Position numbers and translations under genes: made by a program. Below the pieces are notes generated by a model. It was given only the letters and a program-made list of their open reading frames with translations, was not told the DNA's origin and ran no database searches. 64,000 bases of DNA from Mesorhizobium sp. B2-7-2 (GTDB lineage: Bacteria; Pseudomonadota; Alphaproteobacteria; Rhizobiales; Rhizobiaceae), in NCBI RefSeq assembly GCF_006440775.1, contig NZ_VFTZ01000010.1, positions 62,001-126,000 of the forward strand, given 5' to 3'. Below, piece by piece: positions 1 to 9,523 of the stretch (position 1 is its first letter; each line of letters starts with the position of its first letter).

Positions 1-1547
1 GCCGTTCCGCCATCGGGCATCGACTCCGCCCAAATATGACCACCATGCGACTCGACGATAGTGCGACAAATAGACAGTCCCACGCCCATTCCGTGCTTCT
101 TCGTGGTAATGAAGGGCTGGAAGAGTTGGGCCGAGACCTCCGGCGCCAGCCCAGGCCCGGTGTCGATCACGCCGACCTCTGCCATCCTGTCATGTCGAGA
201 GGTCGTAGAGACGCGCAACTCCCGGCGCGGCATGCCCTGCATAGCCTCCACGGCGTTTCTCATGAGATTGAGCAGCACCTGCTCGATCTGAATTCGATCG
301 CTCAGAACCAGCTCGGCCGCCGGGTCGAGATCGTATGTGACGCGTACGTCGGCCTCCCTCGCGCCGACCAGAGCGAGCGATGAGGCATCCTCGATAAGCG
401 ATGGCAAGTGTTCGACCTGGCGCTCGCTTTCACCCCTGGCAACGAAGTCCCTGAGACGACGAATGACGTCGCCGGCACGCAAGGCCTGTTCCGCGGCCTT
501 TCCGACAGCCTCCCGCAACATAGCCGCGTTCTCGTCACTGCTTTTCTCGAGCAGGCGCCGGCTGCCCTTCAGGTAGTTCGTGATGGCCGTCAGCGGCTGG
601 TTTATCTCATGCGCCAATGTCGAGGCCATTTCGCCGAGCGCGGTGAAACGTGCCATATGCAGCAATTCCTGCTGCTGCTCCTGCATCCTGGCTTCGGTTT
701 TGTGGCGTTCCGTCAGGTCGCGACAGAAGCCGGTGAAGAAGCGGCCTGTTCCCGGATGCATTTCGCCGACAGCGAGCTCCATCGGAAAGGTCGATCCGTC
801 CTTGCGCATCCCGGTTACCGTGCGCCCTATCCCGATGATGCGCCGCTCACCGGTCGTCAGGTAACGCTGCATGTATGCATCATGCTCTTCCCGGTACGGT
901 GAGGGCATCAGCAATTTGACGTTTTGACCGATGACCTCGCTGGCCTTGTAACCGAACAACGTCTCCGCGGCGGTGCTGAAGGATTGGATATTGGCGCTCT
1001 CGTCGATGACGACCATGGCATCGGGCACCGTCGCCAGGATCGAACGCAGGTGATCCTCTCGCATCTGCAGCGCGGCATTGGCGAAGGACAGCTCGCTGAC
1101 GTCCGTGCCTTGAACGAATATCGCCGTGATCCGGCCGTCCTTCGCCCTGATTGGCTGATAGACGAAGTCGAGGATGCGTTCTTCCGCAACGCCCGTTTCG
1201 ACGTTCCGATAGACGACCTTGACGCTTCGGCCCACGTAGGGTTCGCCGGTCTCATAGACGCGGTCCAGCAATTCGAAGAAGCCTTGGCCTTCGAGATCGG
1301 GAAAGGCTTCACGCATCGATCTGCCAAGGATGTTTCGCTGGCCGACCATTCGCTCGTAGGCGGCATTCGCCAGCTCGAACACGTGCCCGGGCTCCCTGAG
1401 CAACGTCATAAAACCCGGCGCCTGCTCGAACATCGATGCAAGCAGCGCACGTTCCGGCAAATCACCACCTCGCGACACGCCGCCAGGCGAAGCGGCCGCT
1501 TCGGCGATGGTTTCCGCGGAAGCTGGGTTCTTCTGGGTCACATCCAT
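1..1547 (-). CDS. fixL: Oxygen-sensing histidine kinase FixL (C-terminus cut by window edge)
   Basis: Haem-PAS sensor kinase of the FixLJ pair, which phosphorylates FixJ at low oxygen to switch on fixK. The reading frame is open from 1547 to the left edge. Two PAS regions are visible. The first (about residues 30-150) is an ordinary PAS/PAC. The second carries the FixL haem-pocket signature: [13 protein letters not shown], then [17 protein letters not shown] with the candidate proximal His in EEHDAY, then [10 protein letters not shown]. The H-box follows in [20 protein letters not shown], and a DHp/ATPase segment begins before the edge. No N-terminal membrane helices are seen, so it is probably soluble, like Bradyrhizobium FixL. 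It diverges from the stress-protein gene. A fixJ gene is expected just outside the window. Family assignment is firm; the C-terminal catalytic domain is not visible. Confidence 0.92.
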   Translation of the reverse strand, partial: MDVTQKNPASAETIAEAAASPGGVSRGGDLPERALLASMFEQAPGFMTLLREPGHVFELANAAYERMVGQRNILGRSMREAFPDLEGQGFFELLDRVYETGEPYVGRSVKVVYRNVETGVAEERILDFVYQPIRAKDGRITAIFVQGTDVSELSFANAALQMREDHLRSILATVPDAMVVIDESANIQSFSTAAETLFGYKASEVIGQNVKLLMPSPYREEHDAYMQRYLTTGERRIIGIGRTVTGMRKDGSTFPMELAVGEMHPGTGRFFTGFCRDLTERHKTEARMQEQQQELLHMARFTALGEMASTLAHEINQPLTAITNYLKGSRRLLEKSSDENAAMLREAVGKAAEQALRAGDVIRRLRDFVARGESERQVEHLPSLIEDASSLALVGAREADVRVTYDLDPAAELVLSDRIQIEQVLLNLMRNAVEAMQGMPRRELRVSTTSRHDRMAEVGVIDTGPGLAPEVSAQLFQPFITTKKHGMGVGLSICRTIVESHGGHIWAESMPDGGT

Positions 1548-1623
1548 TCTGCATCTGAAGGAACACTGGCGATCGATGGTTTAGCACTCGCACAGGCATT
1601 CGCAAACATGGAGCTACCGGAGT

Positions 1624-1637
1624 TTGACTAGCATCAA
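1624..1637. promoter_or_regulatory. FixK/Fnr box (perfect TTGA-N6-TCAA)
   Basis: TTGACTAGCATCAA. Its centre is about 66 bp before the stress-protein ATG, so an activator bound at -41.5 would place transcription start near 1672 and leave a leader of about 25 nt. It lies between divergent fixL and usp. Confidence 0.8.
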
Positions 1638-1696
1638 GGTCATGCACCTCGCGGAATGGCACTCATCAATCGATGATCATCTCCTGAAGGTGCCGC

Positions 1697-2506
1697 ATGT
1701 CCTACAAAACGATTGTCGTCAACTTGGCCGTCGATGCGGATCCAGCGCCAATCGTGAAGCTTGCGGCAGAAATGGCGCATCGCTTTGACGCTCACCTCGT
1801 CGGTTTCGCCGCCGCGGACGTTCCGCCCTTGGTGGCCACGGGTGAAGGCCTGGTCTACGAAGGCGAGGTCATGCAGGTCAAACGGCAGGAGATCGAGAAG
1901 CGTCTTGCCGAGCTGCGCGATAGCTTTGAGAAGCTCGTACCGCACTCCATCAGCAGCGAATGGAAACAGCATATTTGCGGTCCGACTCGCGCTTTGGGGC
2001 TGGCAGCCCGCTCAGCCGATCTCATCGTGACCGCCAATGGCAGCGATGATGTGTTCCGAGCCCTCGATGTAGGAGGCCTGGTGCTCGGGGCCGGTCGCCC
2101 GGTGCTGGTTGCGGCGGGCAATGCCGAACACCTGCTTGGGAAAACCGTGCTGGTCGCCTGGAAGGACAGTCGGGAAGCACGACGAGCCTTGTCCGATGCC
2201 TTGCCGCTCCTTGCCAAGGCCAAAAAGGTTGTAGTCGCCACAATGGAAGCCGCCCCGGGAACGGATGTTCGAGACAGCCTCGCCGACGTCGCGGTGTTTC
2301 TGGAGCAGCATGGCGTCATGGCGCGAACCGAAGTGATCGCCGGTACCGCGAATGGCGAGGGGCTGATGGCGTTTGCTCGCTCTGTCAACGCCGATCTGAT
2401 CGTCTGCGGCGCCTATGGTCATAGCCGGCTCAGGGAATGGGCCTTTGGCGGTATCACGCGCTCGCTGATTGGCGAGAGCGATATCAGCCGCCTGTTTTCG
2501 AATTGA
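1697..2506 (+). CDS. Tandem universal stress protein (two UspA domains)
   Basis: 269-aa cytoplasmic protein with two UspA folds, about residues 1-140 and 150-269. The C-terminal copy ends in the nucleotide-binding pattern G-x2-G-x9-G-x: GAYGHSRLREWAFGG followed by ITRSL. Tandem Usp proteins commonly accumulate under oxygen limitation in rhizobia and Pseudomonas. The perfect FixK box upstream fits that role here. The start is the ATG behind a GAAGG-type ribosome site. The exact function (ATP-binding stress survival factor) is inferred from the family. Confidence 0.88.
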   Translation: MSYKTIVVNLAVDADPAPIVKLAAEMAHRFDAHLVGFAAADVPPLVATGEGLVYEGEVMQVKRQEIEKRLAELRDSFEKLVPHSISSEWKQHICGPTRALGLAARSADLIVTANGSDDVFRALDVGGLVLGAGRPVLVAAGNAEHLLGKTVLVAWKDSREARRALSDALPLLAKAKKVVVATMEAAPGTDVRDSLADVAVFLEQHGVMARTEVIAGTANGEGLMAFARSVNADLIVCGAYGHSRLREWAFGGITRSLIGESDISRLFSN

Positions 2507-2625
2507 CTTTGCCATCATGGCGACCGGAGCGGCAGATGGCACAGACCAGCCAGCAGCCATGGCGAGCCGGTCGCGATCGGCCAGCCGCTCTCCTGGTCAT
2601 GTTGAGCGCCCCTACTGGTCGCTCG

Positions 2626-2639
2626 TTGATCGAGATCAA
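2626..2639. promoter_or_regulatory. FixK/Fnr box (perfect TTGA-N6-TCAA)
   Basis: TTGATCGAGATCAA, centred about 59 bp before the ATG of the DUF6455 gene at 2692. Confidence 0.75.
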
Positions 2640-2691
2640 TGTCGCACGCCGCTGACATGGCAATGATTTGCGGTCCGAGGAGTGTGACCAC

Positions 2692-2952
2692 ATGAGCTTT
2701 CTCGAATATCTGCTCGGGGCCGACGCTAGAACCGCCTTGATGGAACGCATGATGCAGAAGATGGGCGTCGAGAGGCAGCTGAAAGTTGTGGCGGATCACG
2801 CAGCCGTCACCAGTCGTGCCGTCGATCGGTGCCGGTCTTGCGGCCACCAGGACGAATGCGCCGCCTGGCTCGACGAAACCGCGCATGCCGATCATCCGCC
2901 GGCCTATTGCCGCAATAGCGACTTGATCGCTCGATTGCAGTCCGTCCGTTGA
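2692..2952 (+). CDS. Small DUF6455-type four-cysteine protein
   Basis: 86-aa soluble protein of unknown function. Start 2692 is chosen over an upstream in-frame alternative because GAGGAG lies 9 nt before it. Four cysteines (C47, C50, C56, C73) have spacing C-x2-C-x5-C-x16-C, which suggests a metal or Fe-S site. The same spacing recurs exactly in the protein at 28477-28920. Induction by FixK is implied by the box at 2626. It is convergent with the CBS-BON gene. The family name is from memory; the role (perhaps redox or nitrosative sensing) is unknown. Confidence 0.75.
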   Translation: MSFLEYLLGADARTALMERMMQKMGVERQLKVVADHAAVTSRAVDRCRSCGHQDECAAWLDETAHADHPPAYCRNSDLIARLQSVR

Positions 2953-3040
2953 TTGAACCTTGACGCTGGGAGCCCTGAGCGCGCCGTTCGCGATGCAGCC
3001 CACGGTCGGGACGCCCATCGGGCGTAAACGCCGACCCTCG

Positions 3041-3742
3041 TCAGGAGAGGAGCAAGACCGACAACGGTCCGGCGCAGAAGAGCTTGTCGGTGACTGTCTT
3101 GACCCCGGCCACGTTCTCCGCGGCAACGACAGCCGCCTTTCGCTGGCGCTCGTCGAAAATAGCGCCATTCAGCTCGACCTCTCCTTTCTTGACGGTGACG
3201 CCGATAAGGTCGCCACTGACGCTCCAGGATTGCCCCCGCAACTCGGCGAGAATGTTCCTGCGGATGACCTCGTCGTCGACGGTCGCAGCGCCTGATTTGG
3301 GCAGAGTGCGAAGGAGAGTACGCATCAGATCGGAGCGGCTGACGATGCCGACGATCTCGCCCGCATCAAGGATAGGGACGTTCTTGATGTCGTGGGTCGC
3401 CATGAGCTCGACGATCTCGGCGAGCGAGGCGCCGGGCGCTGCCGAAACGAGGCCGGCGGTCATAACCTCGTCCACCCGCCGGCCGCTCGAACGGACATAC
3501 TCGTCGGCGAGCTTGCCTGGACCGAGAAGAACCTCCAGCCAGCGAGGCCGCGCACGTCTGGTGCCAAGCTCGCCCCGGCGCAGGAAATCGCCTTCGCTGA
3601 TGATGCCAACCAGCGATCCATCTTCTCCCACGACCGGCAGGCAGCGGATGTTCCTGGTCAGCATCAGATCGGCCGCTTCGGCGACCGAGGCAGAGGCAGT
3701 GATTGTGACCACCGGCGTCGTCATGATATCCCGAGCCTGCAT
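3041..3742 (-). CDS. CBS-pair and BON domain protein
   Basis: 233-aa cytoplasmic protein. Two CBS motifs (about residues 1-60 and 85-145; MQARDIMTTPVVTI and VDEVMTAGLVSAAP) form a Bateman module, which usually binds adenine nucleotides. A BON domain follows at the C-terminus (about 160-225). I prefer the ATG at 3742, preceded by GGGAG 7 nt upstream; an in-frame ATG at 3778 would add 12 residues. It lies 60-odd bp downstream of fixS in the same direction and may be read through from the fixGHIS operon. The target is unknown. Such proteins are common in low-oxygen and stress clusters. Confidence 0.85.
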   Translation of the reverse strand: MQARDIMTTPVVTITASASVAEAADLMLTRNIRCLPVVGEDGSLVGIISEGDFLRRGELGTRRARPRWLEVLLGPGKLADEYVRSSGRRVDEVMTAGLVSAAPGASLAEIVELMATHDIKNVPILDAGEIVGIVSRSDLMRTLLRTLPKSGAATVDDEVIRRNILAELRGQSWSVSGDLIGVTVKKGEVELNGAIFDERQRKAAVVAAENVAGVKTVTDKLFCAGPLSVLLLS

Positions 3743-3804
3743 CGAAATCTCCCGCTTCGTCAGCCGCTTTTCGGACATCGAGAGCGACGCCGCCTTGATC
3801 CACG

Positions 3805-3975
3805 TCAGTTTGATTGCCGGCCTTCGCCGTCTCGGCGATCAGGTTCGATCAGTATCCGCTCTGCTGCTCCATCGAGGTCCTCATACTGGCCGCTGCGCAA
3901 AGCCCACAGGAAGCCGGACAAACCGAGCGCGCCCAGGAACAGGGCCACGGGAATGAGATAGACGAGCGTGGTCAT
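3805..3975 (-). CDS. fixS: cbb3 oxidase maturation protein FixS (CcoS)
   Basis: 56-aa protein with one N-terminal membrane helix (MTTLVYLIPVALFLGALGLS, then GFLWAL), a short RSGQYEDLDGAAERIL motif and a charged tail. This is the usual CcoS layout, whose SGQ(Y/F)-D-L element follows the helix. CcoS is needed for insertion of haem and copper into CcoN. Its ATG overlaps the fixI stop (ATGA), so translation is probably coupled. It is the last gene of fixGHIS. Short but confidently identified from sequence and position. Confidence 0.93.
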   Translation of the reverse strand: MTTLVYLIPVALFLGALGLSGFLWALRSGQYEDLDGAAERILIEPDRRDGEGRQSN

Positions 3976-6257
3976 GGACGGGCCGCGTCGACGACATCGG
4001 TGCGGCGCCTGGCCGGCGCAGCTTCAGGTGCCGCTTTCGCCGTTGCCTGAAGCCGCATCGCATTTGCAATCACGATCAGTGAAGAGGCGCTCATTGCGAT
4101 CGCCGCGATGAGCGGCGTCACGTGGCCCAGAACGGCTATCGGAACGGCAAAAGCGTTGTACACGATCGCGATGGCGATGTTCTGGCGAATGAGCCGGCCG
4201 GCCTTGCGCGAGACATCCATCGCCAGAGGGACCGCAAGCAGGCTTTCGCGCAGGAAGACGAAATCCGCTGCCTGCCGGCCAATGTCGGCCGCGGTTGCCG
4301 GAGCCATCGAAACATGCGCCGCCCGCAACGCCGGTGTGTCGTTGAGGCCGTCGCCCACCATCAGCACCTTGTGTCCGGCGCGGGTCAGCGCCTCGATCCA
4401 TTCGACCTTTCCCGAGGGCAGCAGCGCCGGCGCGAAACTGTCGATTCCCAGCGATTTGGCAACCTCGCCACAGGCCTTCGCAGTATCTCCGGACAGCATA
4501 TCGACCGACACCCCGGCGTCCTTCAACTGCCGGATCGCTGCGCTGGCGTCTCGTCGCAGCGCGTCCTCGAAAGCAAAACACGCAACGATGTTGCCATTCT
4601 TTGAGAGCACCGTGCCGCCATAGCCGCCGAGCTTGCCTTCGCCGCCGGTGCGAGCCTTCCAGCCCGCCCATCCACGCCTTCCGAGCCGCCACGTGTTCCC
4701 CTCCGTTTTGGCTTCAATGCCGAAGCCCGGATGCTCGCTGACGGATTCGACGACGGGCCGGCCGGAATACCCTGCATAACTGGCGATTGCCCTCGAGAAC
4801 GGATGGCGGGAATGAACCGCCATGTCCGCCGCGATCGCAAGCATGATCGGATCGATCGATGACGCATTTACCAGCTTTGGCCGCCCGAGCGTCAGCGTCC
4901 CGGTCTTGTCGAAGACAGCCGTGTCGATCGTCGCGAGACGCTCCATGGCCGAACCGTCCTTGACCATGACGCCGGCCTCGAACAGACGTCGGGCCGCAAC
5001 GACCTGGACGATCGGCACCGCAAGGCCGAGCGCGCAGGGGCAGGTGATGATGAGCACGGCGATGCCAATGGTCATGGCGCGGTGCCAGTCGCCGGACGCG
5101 GCCATCCAGCCAAGGAATGTCGCGAAGGCCGCCAGGTGGACCACGGGCGCGTAGAGCGCCGACACGCGATCGGCGATGCGTCGATAGCGTGAGCGGCCAC
5201 CTTCGGCGGCCTCCATCAGTCGAACCATTTCCGCCAGGAAGGAATCCTTCGCGGCGGCGGTCGCCCGCATCGTCAGCGGACCCGTCAGGTTGAGCGTGCC
5301 GGCCTGCACATGGGCGCCGGCGCCGACGGTCTTTGGCGCGCTCTCCCCGGAGACGATCGAGCAATCCAGGTCGGAGCTTCCGCTGAGTATGTTGCCGTCG
5401 ACCGGTATGCGTTCTCCGGCCGCGATGAGCAGGCGCATTCCCGGTATCAGTTCGGCGACGTGCACGTACTCGCGCATGCCGTCATCCGTCAGGACAAGCG
5501 AACCCCGCGACGCGAGCCTTGCGAGACCATCGACGGCGGTCCGCGCGCGCTCGCGCATCACATGATCCAGCGTGCGACCGATCAGCAGGAAGAAGAGCAG
5601 CGAAACCGAGGCGTCGAAGTAGGCGTGCTCGCCGTGATTGACGGTCTCGTAGAGGCTCATCGCGTAAGCGAGCGACACACCCACCGCGATCGGCACGTCC
5701 ATGTTCATGCGGCCATGGCGCAGCGCGTTCGCGGCAGAGCGGAAGTAGATGCCGCCGGCGAAGGCCAGGGCCGGGATGGCGATCAACGCGGACAGCCAAT
5801 GAAACAGATCCCGCGTCGCGCCCTCGGCGCCGGACCAGACCGATACCGACAGCAGCATGATGTTGCCTGCCGCGAAGCCGGCGACGGCGACGGCGCGGAT
5901 GAGCTCCGATAGGGTTCGGTCCTTTTCCTGGATTTCCGGGTCGAACAGATGCGCCTGATAGCCAAGCCTTGAAAGCGCTGCGAAAAACGGCGGAACCAGT
6001 TCCCCGCGCCAGCGAACGGATACCCTCCTGGTTGAGAGATTGACGCGAGCGGACTCTATGTTTTCGAGCTTCGCCAGGGCCGCCTCGATCGCCTGGATGC
6101 AGCCCGCGCAATGAACGGACGGAACTGACAGATCCGTCTGGCGATAGCCGCCGTCCAGTGCGCGGCTGGCCAGTTTTATTTCGTCGCTGGAGGGCACAGC
6201 GGATGCCGCGTCCACGACCTCCAGAGCCATCTCGGCCCCCGGCGCGCAGCAGCTCAT
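3972..6257 (-). CDS. fixI: Cu+-exporting P-type ATPase FixI (CcoI)
   Basis: 761-aa inner-membrane P1B-type ATPase that supplies copper for the CuB centre of cbb3 oxidase. The N-terminal heavy-metal domain has HCAGC (C50, C53). The transmembrane copper motif is CPCALG at 406-411. The phosphorylation site is DKTGTLT (D450), and a GDGLNDTPAL hinge motif lies toward the C-terminus. A Cys pair sits at the extreme N-terminus (MSCC). It overlaps fixH and fixS by 4 nt each. Length and motif order are normal for FixI/CcoI, as opposed to the CopA detoxification branch, and context settles the role. Confidence 0.96.
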   Translation of the reverse strand: MSCCAPGAEMALEVVDAASAVPSSDEIKLASRALDGGYRQTDLSVPSVHCAGCIQAIEAALAKLENIESARVNLSTRRVSVRWRGELVPPFFAALSRLGYQAHLFDPEIQEKDRTLSELIRAVAVAGFAAGNIMLLSVSVWSGAEGATRDLFHWLSALIAIPALAFAGGIYFRSAANALRHGRMNMDVPIAVGVSLAYAMSLYETVNHGEHAYFDASVSLLFFLLIGRTLDHVMRERARTAVDGLARLASRGSLVLTDDGMREYVHVAELIPGMRLLIAAGERIPVDGNILSGSSDLDCSIVSGESAPKTVGAGAHVQAGTLNLTGPLTMRATAAAKDSFLAEMVRLMEAAEGGRSRYRRIADRVSALYAPVVHLAAFATFLGWMAASGDWHRAMTIGIAVLIITCPCALGLAVPIVQVVAARRLFEAGVMVKDGSAMERLATIDTAVFDKTGTLTLGRPKLVNASSIDPIMLAIAADMAVHSRHPFSRAIASYAGYSGRPVVESVSEHPGFGIEAKTEGNTWRLGRRGWAGWKARTGGEGKLGGYGGTVLSKNGNIVACFAFEDALRRDASAAIRQLKDAGVSVDMLSGDTAKACGEVAKSLGIDSFAPALLPSGKVEWIEALTRAGHKVLMVGDGLNDTPALRAAHVSMAPATAADIGRQAADFVFLRESLLAVPLAMDVSRKAGRLIRQNIAIAIVYNAFAVPIAVLGHVTPLIAAIAMSASSLIVIANAMRLQATAKAAPEAAPARRRTDVVDAARP

Positions 6258-6769
6258 TGCAGGGCTCCGTTCGCGATCATGACGCGGCGGACATCGCGAA
6301 ATGGAGTGGCAAGGCCCGCGTCGGCCTCGATCTCGACGATCCAGACGCCGTCCTTTGGCGTGTGATGCACGGCAAACTCTTGTGCATTCCCCTGACTGGC
6401 ACCCGCCGGTGCGGCAAGCGTCAGGGCTTCGTCTTCCGCTTCGTAAGCCGGGTGCCGGAACAATATTCTGACGCCGTGCAGCTGCAGCGCTTTGCCGTGT
6501 TCATCGACAAGGCTGTAGCGGATTTCTCCAGAGGCGATGGTCAGCTTGCCTGTCCAGCCTAGTGCTGCCTGCGCTCGTCCTTTCCGAGCCTCCTCGTTGA
6601 ACTTTTGGCTCGCCACAAAGGTGTTTTCGACAACGAGGCCGGTCCAACTTTTTCGGGCGAGCGTGGCCATCGTGACGTTGACCCCGATCACCACCGCGAA
6701 GAAGCTCACGATCACGATCAACATGTGCCGGCCGGTGAACTCGCGCGACTTCTGCATACCGGTGCTCAT
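6254..6769 (-). CDS. fixH: FixH (CcoH) cbb3 assembly protein
   Basis: 171-aa protein with one N-terminal membrane helix (about residues 14-36, HMLIVIVSFFAVVIGVNVTM) and a periplasmic domain ending in the FRDVRR region. FixH/CcoH binds CcoN and the cbb3 assembly intermediate. Start and stop overlap fixG and fixI by ATGA, giving a translationally coupled fixGHIS string. Length matches the family. Confidence 0.93.
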   Translation of the reverse strand: MSTGMQKSREFTGRHMLIVIVSFFAVVIGVNVTMATLARKSWTGLVVENTFVASQKFNEEARKGRAQAALGWTGKLTIASGEIRYSLVDEHGKALQLHGVRILFRHPAYEAEDEALTLAAPAGASQGNAQEFAVHHTPKDGVWIVEIEADAGLATPFRDVRRVMIANGALQ

Positions 6770-8325
6770 TTGTCGTTCTCCCGTGCGTTGAAACTGGCGA
6801 TGTATTCGGCCGATTCCGAGCTCGCCTTGTCCTCGATGCGAAATTCGAAGCTCTGCGCCGGCTCCCTGATCCGGTCCGCCGGTTGGCGAACAAAGACCTT
6901 GAGCACCTTTAGCCGGTCGGGTTCGACGGCCACGGAAAATGAGCGGCTCGGGGCCTGGTCGACACCGACAATGCTCATCTCGCCGCCGTCGAGACCCTGC
7001 AGCATGACCTCGATCGTCCTCGGCGCGGGTATCATGTTGAGCAGCTTGACCGTGTAGCCGTTGCGGATCGAGCCGTCCGAGAGCGTCACGAACTGAGGAT
7101 TGCGGTCATGCAGGACATTGAGCTCCAGCCGTTCGCGCGTCAGCAGCGAATAGACGAGCACCAGGCCGATCGCCGACCATGCAACGAGATAGATGTAGGT
7201 GCGCAACCGGAAGATCTTGCCCAGATGGAAATGCGCCAGGCCGTCGACGAAAGCGCCGCTCGTTGTTCTTACCAGCGATGGATTGACTTGACTTGTGCCA
7301 CCCGCGGTCGCCACCGTCATGTTGGCATTGTAGTCCGCCAGTGTTGCATAGGAGATCAGTCCGCGCTCGCGACCGAGCTTGTCCATGACGCCGTCGCAGG
7401 CATCGATGCAGAGCGCGCAGGTGATGCATTCGAGCTGCTGCCCGTCGCGGATGTCGATTCCCATCGGGCAGACGGCAACGCAGGCGTTGCAGTCGACGCA
7501 ATCGCCGGCCGGCAAACCGGCGGCGAGAGCCCTTTTTGCATGGCGCGAACGCGGTTCGCCGCGCCAGTCATTGTAGGTGACGGTCAGCGAATTTTCGTCA
7601 AGCATGGCGGCCTGAATTCGCGGCCATGGGCACATGTAGGTGCAGACCTGCTCGCGCATCAGTCCGCCGAAGACATAGGTGGTGCCGGTCAGGACGGCGA
7701 TGGTGACATAGGCCACGGGCGCCGCCGTCCCGGTGACAACTTCGCCGAGCAGCTTCGGCGCGTCGGCGAAGTAGAAGATCCAGGCGCCGCCGGTGGCAAC
7801 CGCGATGATGAGCCAGATCGCGTGCTTGGATGCGCGCAGGACAAGTTTGCGAGCGCTCCAGGGTGCGGCTTCCAGCTTGATGCGGGCGTTGCGATCGCCT
7901 TCAACCGCGCGTTCCACGACAAGGAACAGGTCCACCCAGACGGTCTGTGGGCAGGCATAGCCGCACCAGGCTCGCCCGACGGTCGATGTGATCAGGAAAA
8001 GCCCAACGCCCGCCATCATGAGAAGGCCGGCGACGTAATAGAATTCCTGCGGCCAGATCTCGATGAAGAAGAAATAAAACCGGCGATTGGCCAGGTCGAT
8101 GAGGACGGCCTGATCGGGCGCAAACGGGCCGCGATCCCAGCGCAGCCATGGCGTCAGGTAATAGATGCCGAGCGTGATCGCCATCACCAGCCATTTGAAC
8201 TGCCGGAAAAGGCCGGAGGCCCGCTTCGGAAAGATCTTCTTGCGCGCGGCGTAAAGCGGCGGTCGCGTCTTTGCCGAGTTGACCGCTTCGGCATCGAGCC
8301 GTTCCACCTGCGCCTGATCCAGCAC
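6766..8325 (-). CDS. fixG: FixG (CcoG) membrane ferredoxin-like protein
   Basis: 519-aa polytopic membrane protein with two [4Fe-4S] clusters. CcoG acts as a cupric reductase in cbb3 maturation. The region CVDCNACVAVCPMGIDIRDG and then CITCALCIDACDG carries the ferredoxin cysteines. I place the start at GTG 8325 (VLDQAQVERLDAEAV) because GGAG lies 6 nt upstream and other FixG proteins begin close to this point. The frame stays open to 8523, but that extra stretch is low complexity and covers the promoter box at 8396. A periplasmic Ig-like FixG C-terminal domain is present. First gene of fixGHIS. Confidence 0.94.
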   Translation of the reverse strand: MLDQAQVERLDAEAVNSAKTRPPLYAARKKIFPKRASGLFRQFKWLVMAITLGIYYLTPWLRWDRGPFAPDQAVLIDLANRRFYFFFIEIWPQEFYYVAGLLMMAGVGLFLITSTVGRAWCGYACPQTVWVDLFLVVERAVEGDRNARIKLEAAPWSARKLVLRASKHAIWLIIAVATGGAWIFYFADAPKLLGEVVTGTAAPVAYVTIAVLTGTTYVFGGLMREQVCTYMCPWPRIQAAMLDENSLTVTYNDWRGEPRSRHAKRALAAGLPAGDCVDCNACVAVCPMGIDIRDGQQLECITCALCIDACDGVMDKLGRERGLISYATLADYNANMTVATAGGTSQVNPSLVRTTSGAFVDGLAHFHLGKIFRLRTYIYLVAWSAIGLVLVYSLLTRERLELNVLHDRNPQFVTLSDGSIRNGYTVKLLNMIPAPRTIEVMLQGLDGGEMSIVGVDQAPSRSFSVAVEPDRLKVLKVFVRQPADRIREPAQSFEFRIEDKASSESAEYIASFNARENDK

Positions 8326-8395
8326 GACGATCTCCAATCGCGGCGAATGACGCCGCCTGTCTCCAGCAGTGTTGCAATCGCTCGCGCGCGGCGCG

Positions 8396-8409
8396 TTGAT
8401 GCAGGTCAA
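8396..8409. promoter_or_regulatory. FixK/Fnr box for fixGHIS (perfect TTGA-N6-TCAA)
   Basis: TTGATGCAGGTCAA. The centre is about 77 bp before the proposed fixG GTG at 8325, which predicts a start of transcription near 8361. Confidence 0.85.
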
Positions 8410-8431
8410 ATTTGAGTCATCAGAAGCAAGT

Positions 8432-8456
8432 CGAGGCCCGGCATGGCCGGGCCTCG
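8432..8456 (-). terminator. Strong hairpin between fixP and fixG
   Basis: Perfect 11-bp inverted repeat (CGAGGCCCGGC / GCCGGGCCTCG) with a 3-nt loop, 39 bp after the fixP stop in the transcription direction. There is no clear U-tract, so it may attenuate transcription or stabilise the fixNOQP mRNA 3' end instead of terminating fully. Confidence 0.6.
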
Positions 8457-8494
8457 TCGCTTGAGCGGCTGAGGGCCGAGAATAGGCCCCGCTC

Positions 8495-9358
8495 CTATTC
8501 TCCGCCGCCAAGCGAATGGACATAGACAGCCAGTTCCTTGACCGTCGTCTCGCCGAGCCGGCCGACCCAGGCGGGCATCACGCCGTTCCTCGGCATGCGC
8601 ACCTGAGAAGCAATCGCGGCTTCGCCGGAACCGTGGAGCCAGATCGCATCCGTCAGGTCGGGTGCTCCGAGGTCCCTGTTGCCCTTCGCGTTGTCGCCGT
8701 GGCAGGCCGCGCAATTGTCCGCGAAGACCTTGGCGCCGGGCTCGATCAGGGTTTGGTTCCGCAGCGGTCCTGAAAGGCTGGCGACAAAGGCGCTGACCTC
8801 GGCGATCTGCTCCGGCTTGAGCACATCAGCAAAGGCAGGCATCTCCGACTGGCGGGTATCGGCATCAGGCGCGAACCGGATTCCGTGGGTGATCGTCTGC
8901 TGGATCTGCTCCACCTTGCCACCCCAGAGCCAATCGTCGTCGTTGAGGTTCGGAAAATCTGTTGATCCTTGCGCGCCGGAGCCGTGGCACTGCACGCAGT
9001 TGACCTTGAATGCGGCACCGCCCGCCGCGACGGCAAATTCGCGCAATGCGTCATCTGCGGCGATCTCCGAAACAGTCTTGGATTGTATTGCCGCCACATA
9101 TTTGACCTTGGTGGCTTCCGCGGCCGCCATCTCGTTCTTGACATCGTTGCGGCTGGAAAAGCCCAGGACGCCTTTGGTGGCGGAACTCAGCATCGGCCAA
9201 GCGGGATAGGCAATCGTGTAGGCGACCGCCCAGGCGATGGTGATGTAGAAGGTTATCACCCACCAGCGCGGCAGGGGATTGTTGAGCTCCTTGATCCCGT
9301 CCCACTCATGGCCGGTGGTCGTGACGCCGGAGATTTCGTCGACATGCTCGCTGCTCAT
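8495..9358 (-). CDS. fixP: cbb3 oxidase dihaem subunit FixP (CcoP)
   Basis: 287-aa membrane-anchored cytochrome c of the cbb3 terminal oxidase. It takes electrons from the bc1 complex or soluble cytochromes and passes them to FixO/FixN. One membrane helix (about residues 33-55) is followed by two CxxCH haem sites, CVQCH at 121-125 and CAACH at 216-220, each with downstream Met ligand candidates. It directly follows fixQ with a 2-nt gap. Length and motifs are typical. Confidence 0.97.
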   Translation of the reverse strand: MSSEHVDEISGVTTTGHEWDGIKELNNPLPRWWVITFYITIAWAVAYTIAYPAWPMLSSATKGVLGFSSRNDVKNEMAAAEATKVKYVAAIQSKTVSEIAADDALREFAVAAGGAAFKVNCVQCHGSGAQGSTDFPNLNDDDWLWGGKVEQIQQTITHGIRFAPDADTRQSEMPAFADVLKPEQIAEVSAFVASLSGPLRNQTLIEPGAKVFADNCAACHGDNAKGNRDLGAPDLTDAIWLHGSGEAAIASQVRMPRNGVMPAWVGRLGETTVKELAVYVHSLGGGE

Positions 9359-9360
9359 GA

Positions 9361-9510
9361 TCAGTCGTCCTGGAGAGGAATCTGTGCGGCGTGATCGGCA
9401 TGCGACTTGCCGCCCGGGCGAAACGCAAAAGCAATGCAGCCGACAAAGAACAGGGCCATTGCGAGCAGGCCCCAGCTGTCGGCGAACTCCCGCATCAAAT
9501 TGTAGTCCAT
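9361..9510 (-). CDS. fixQ: cbb3 oxidase small subunit FixQ (CcoQ)
   Basis: 49-aa single-helix protein (helix about residues 13-31, WGLLAMALFFVGCIAFAFRP) with a short polar C-terminus. It stabilises the cbb3 complex. The start ATG has GAGGAGAACCAACCG upstream. It lies between fixO and fixP in the canonical order. Confidence 0.93.
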   Translation of the reverse strand: MDYNLMREFADSWGLLAMALFFVGCIAFAFRPGGKSHADHAAQIPLQDD

Positions 9511-9523
9511 CGGTTGGTTCTCC

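Noticed and set aside
924..1631. A 235-aa plus-strand frame
   Set aside because: It is antisense to fixL, whose minus-strand translation shows clear PAS and haem-pocket motifs.
3795..3808. TTGATCCACGTCAG, a near FixK box
   Set aside because: One mismatch, overlaps the fixS stop, and is too close to the CBS-BON gene start to act as an activator site.
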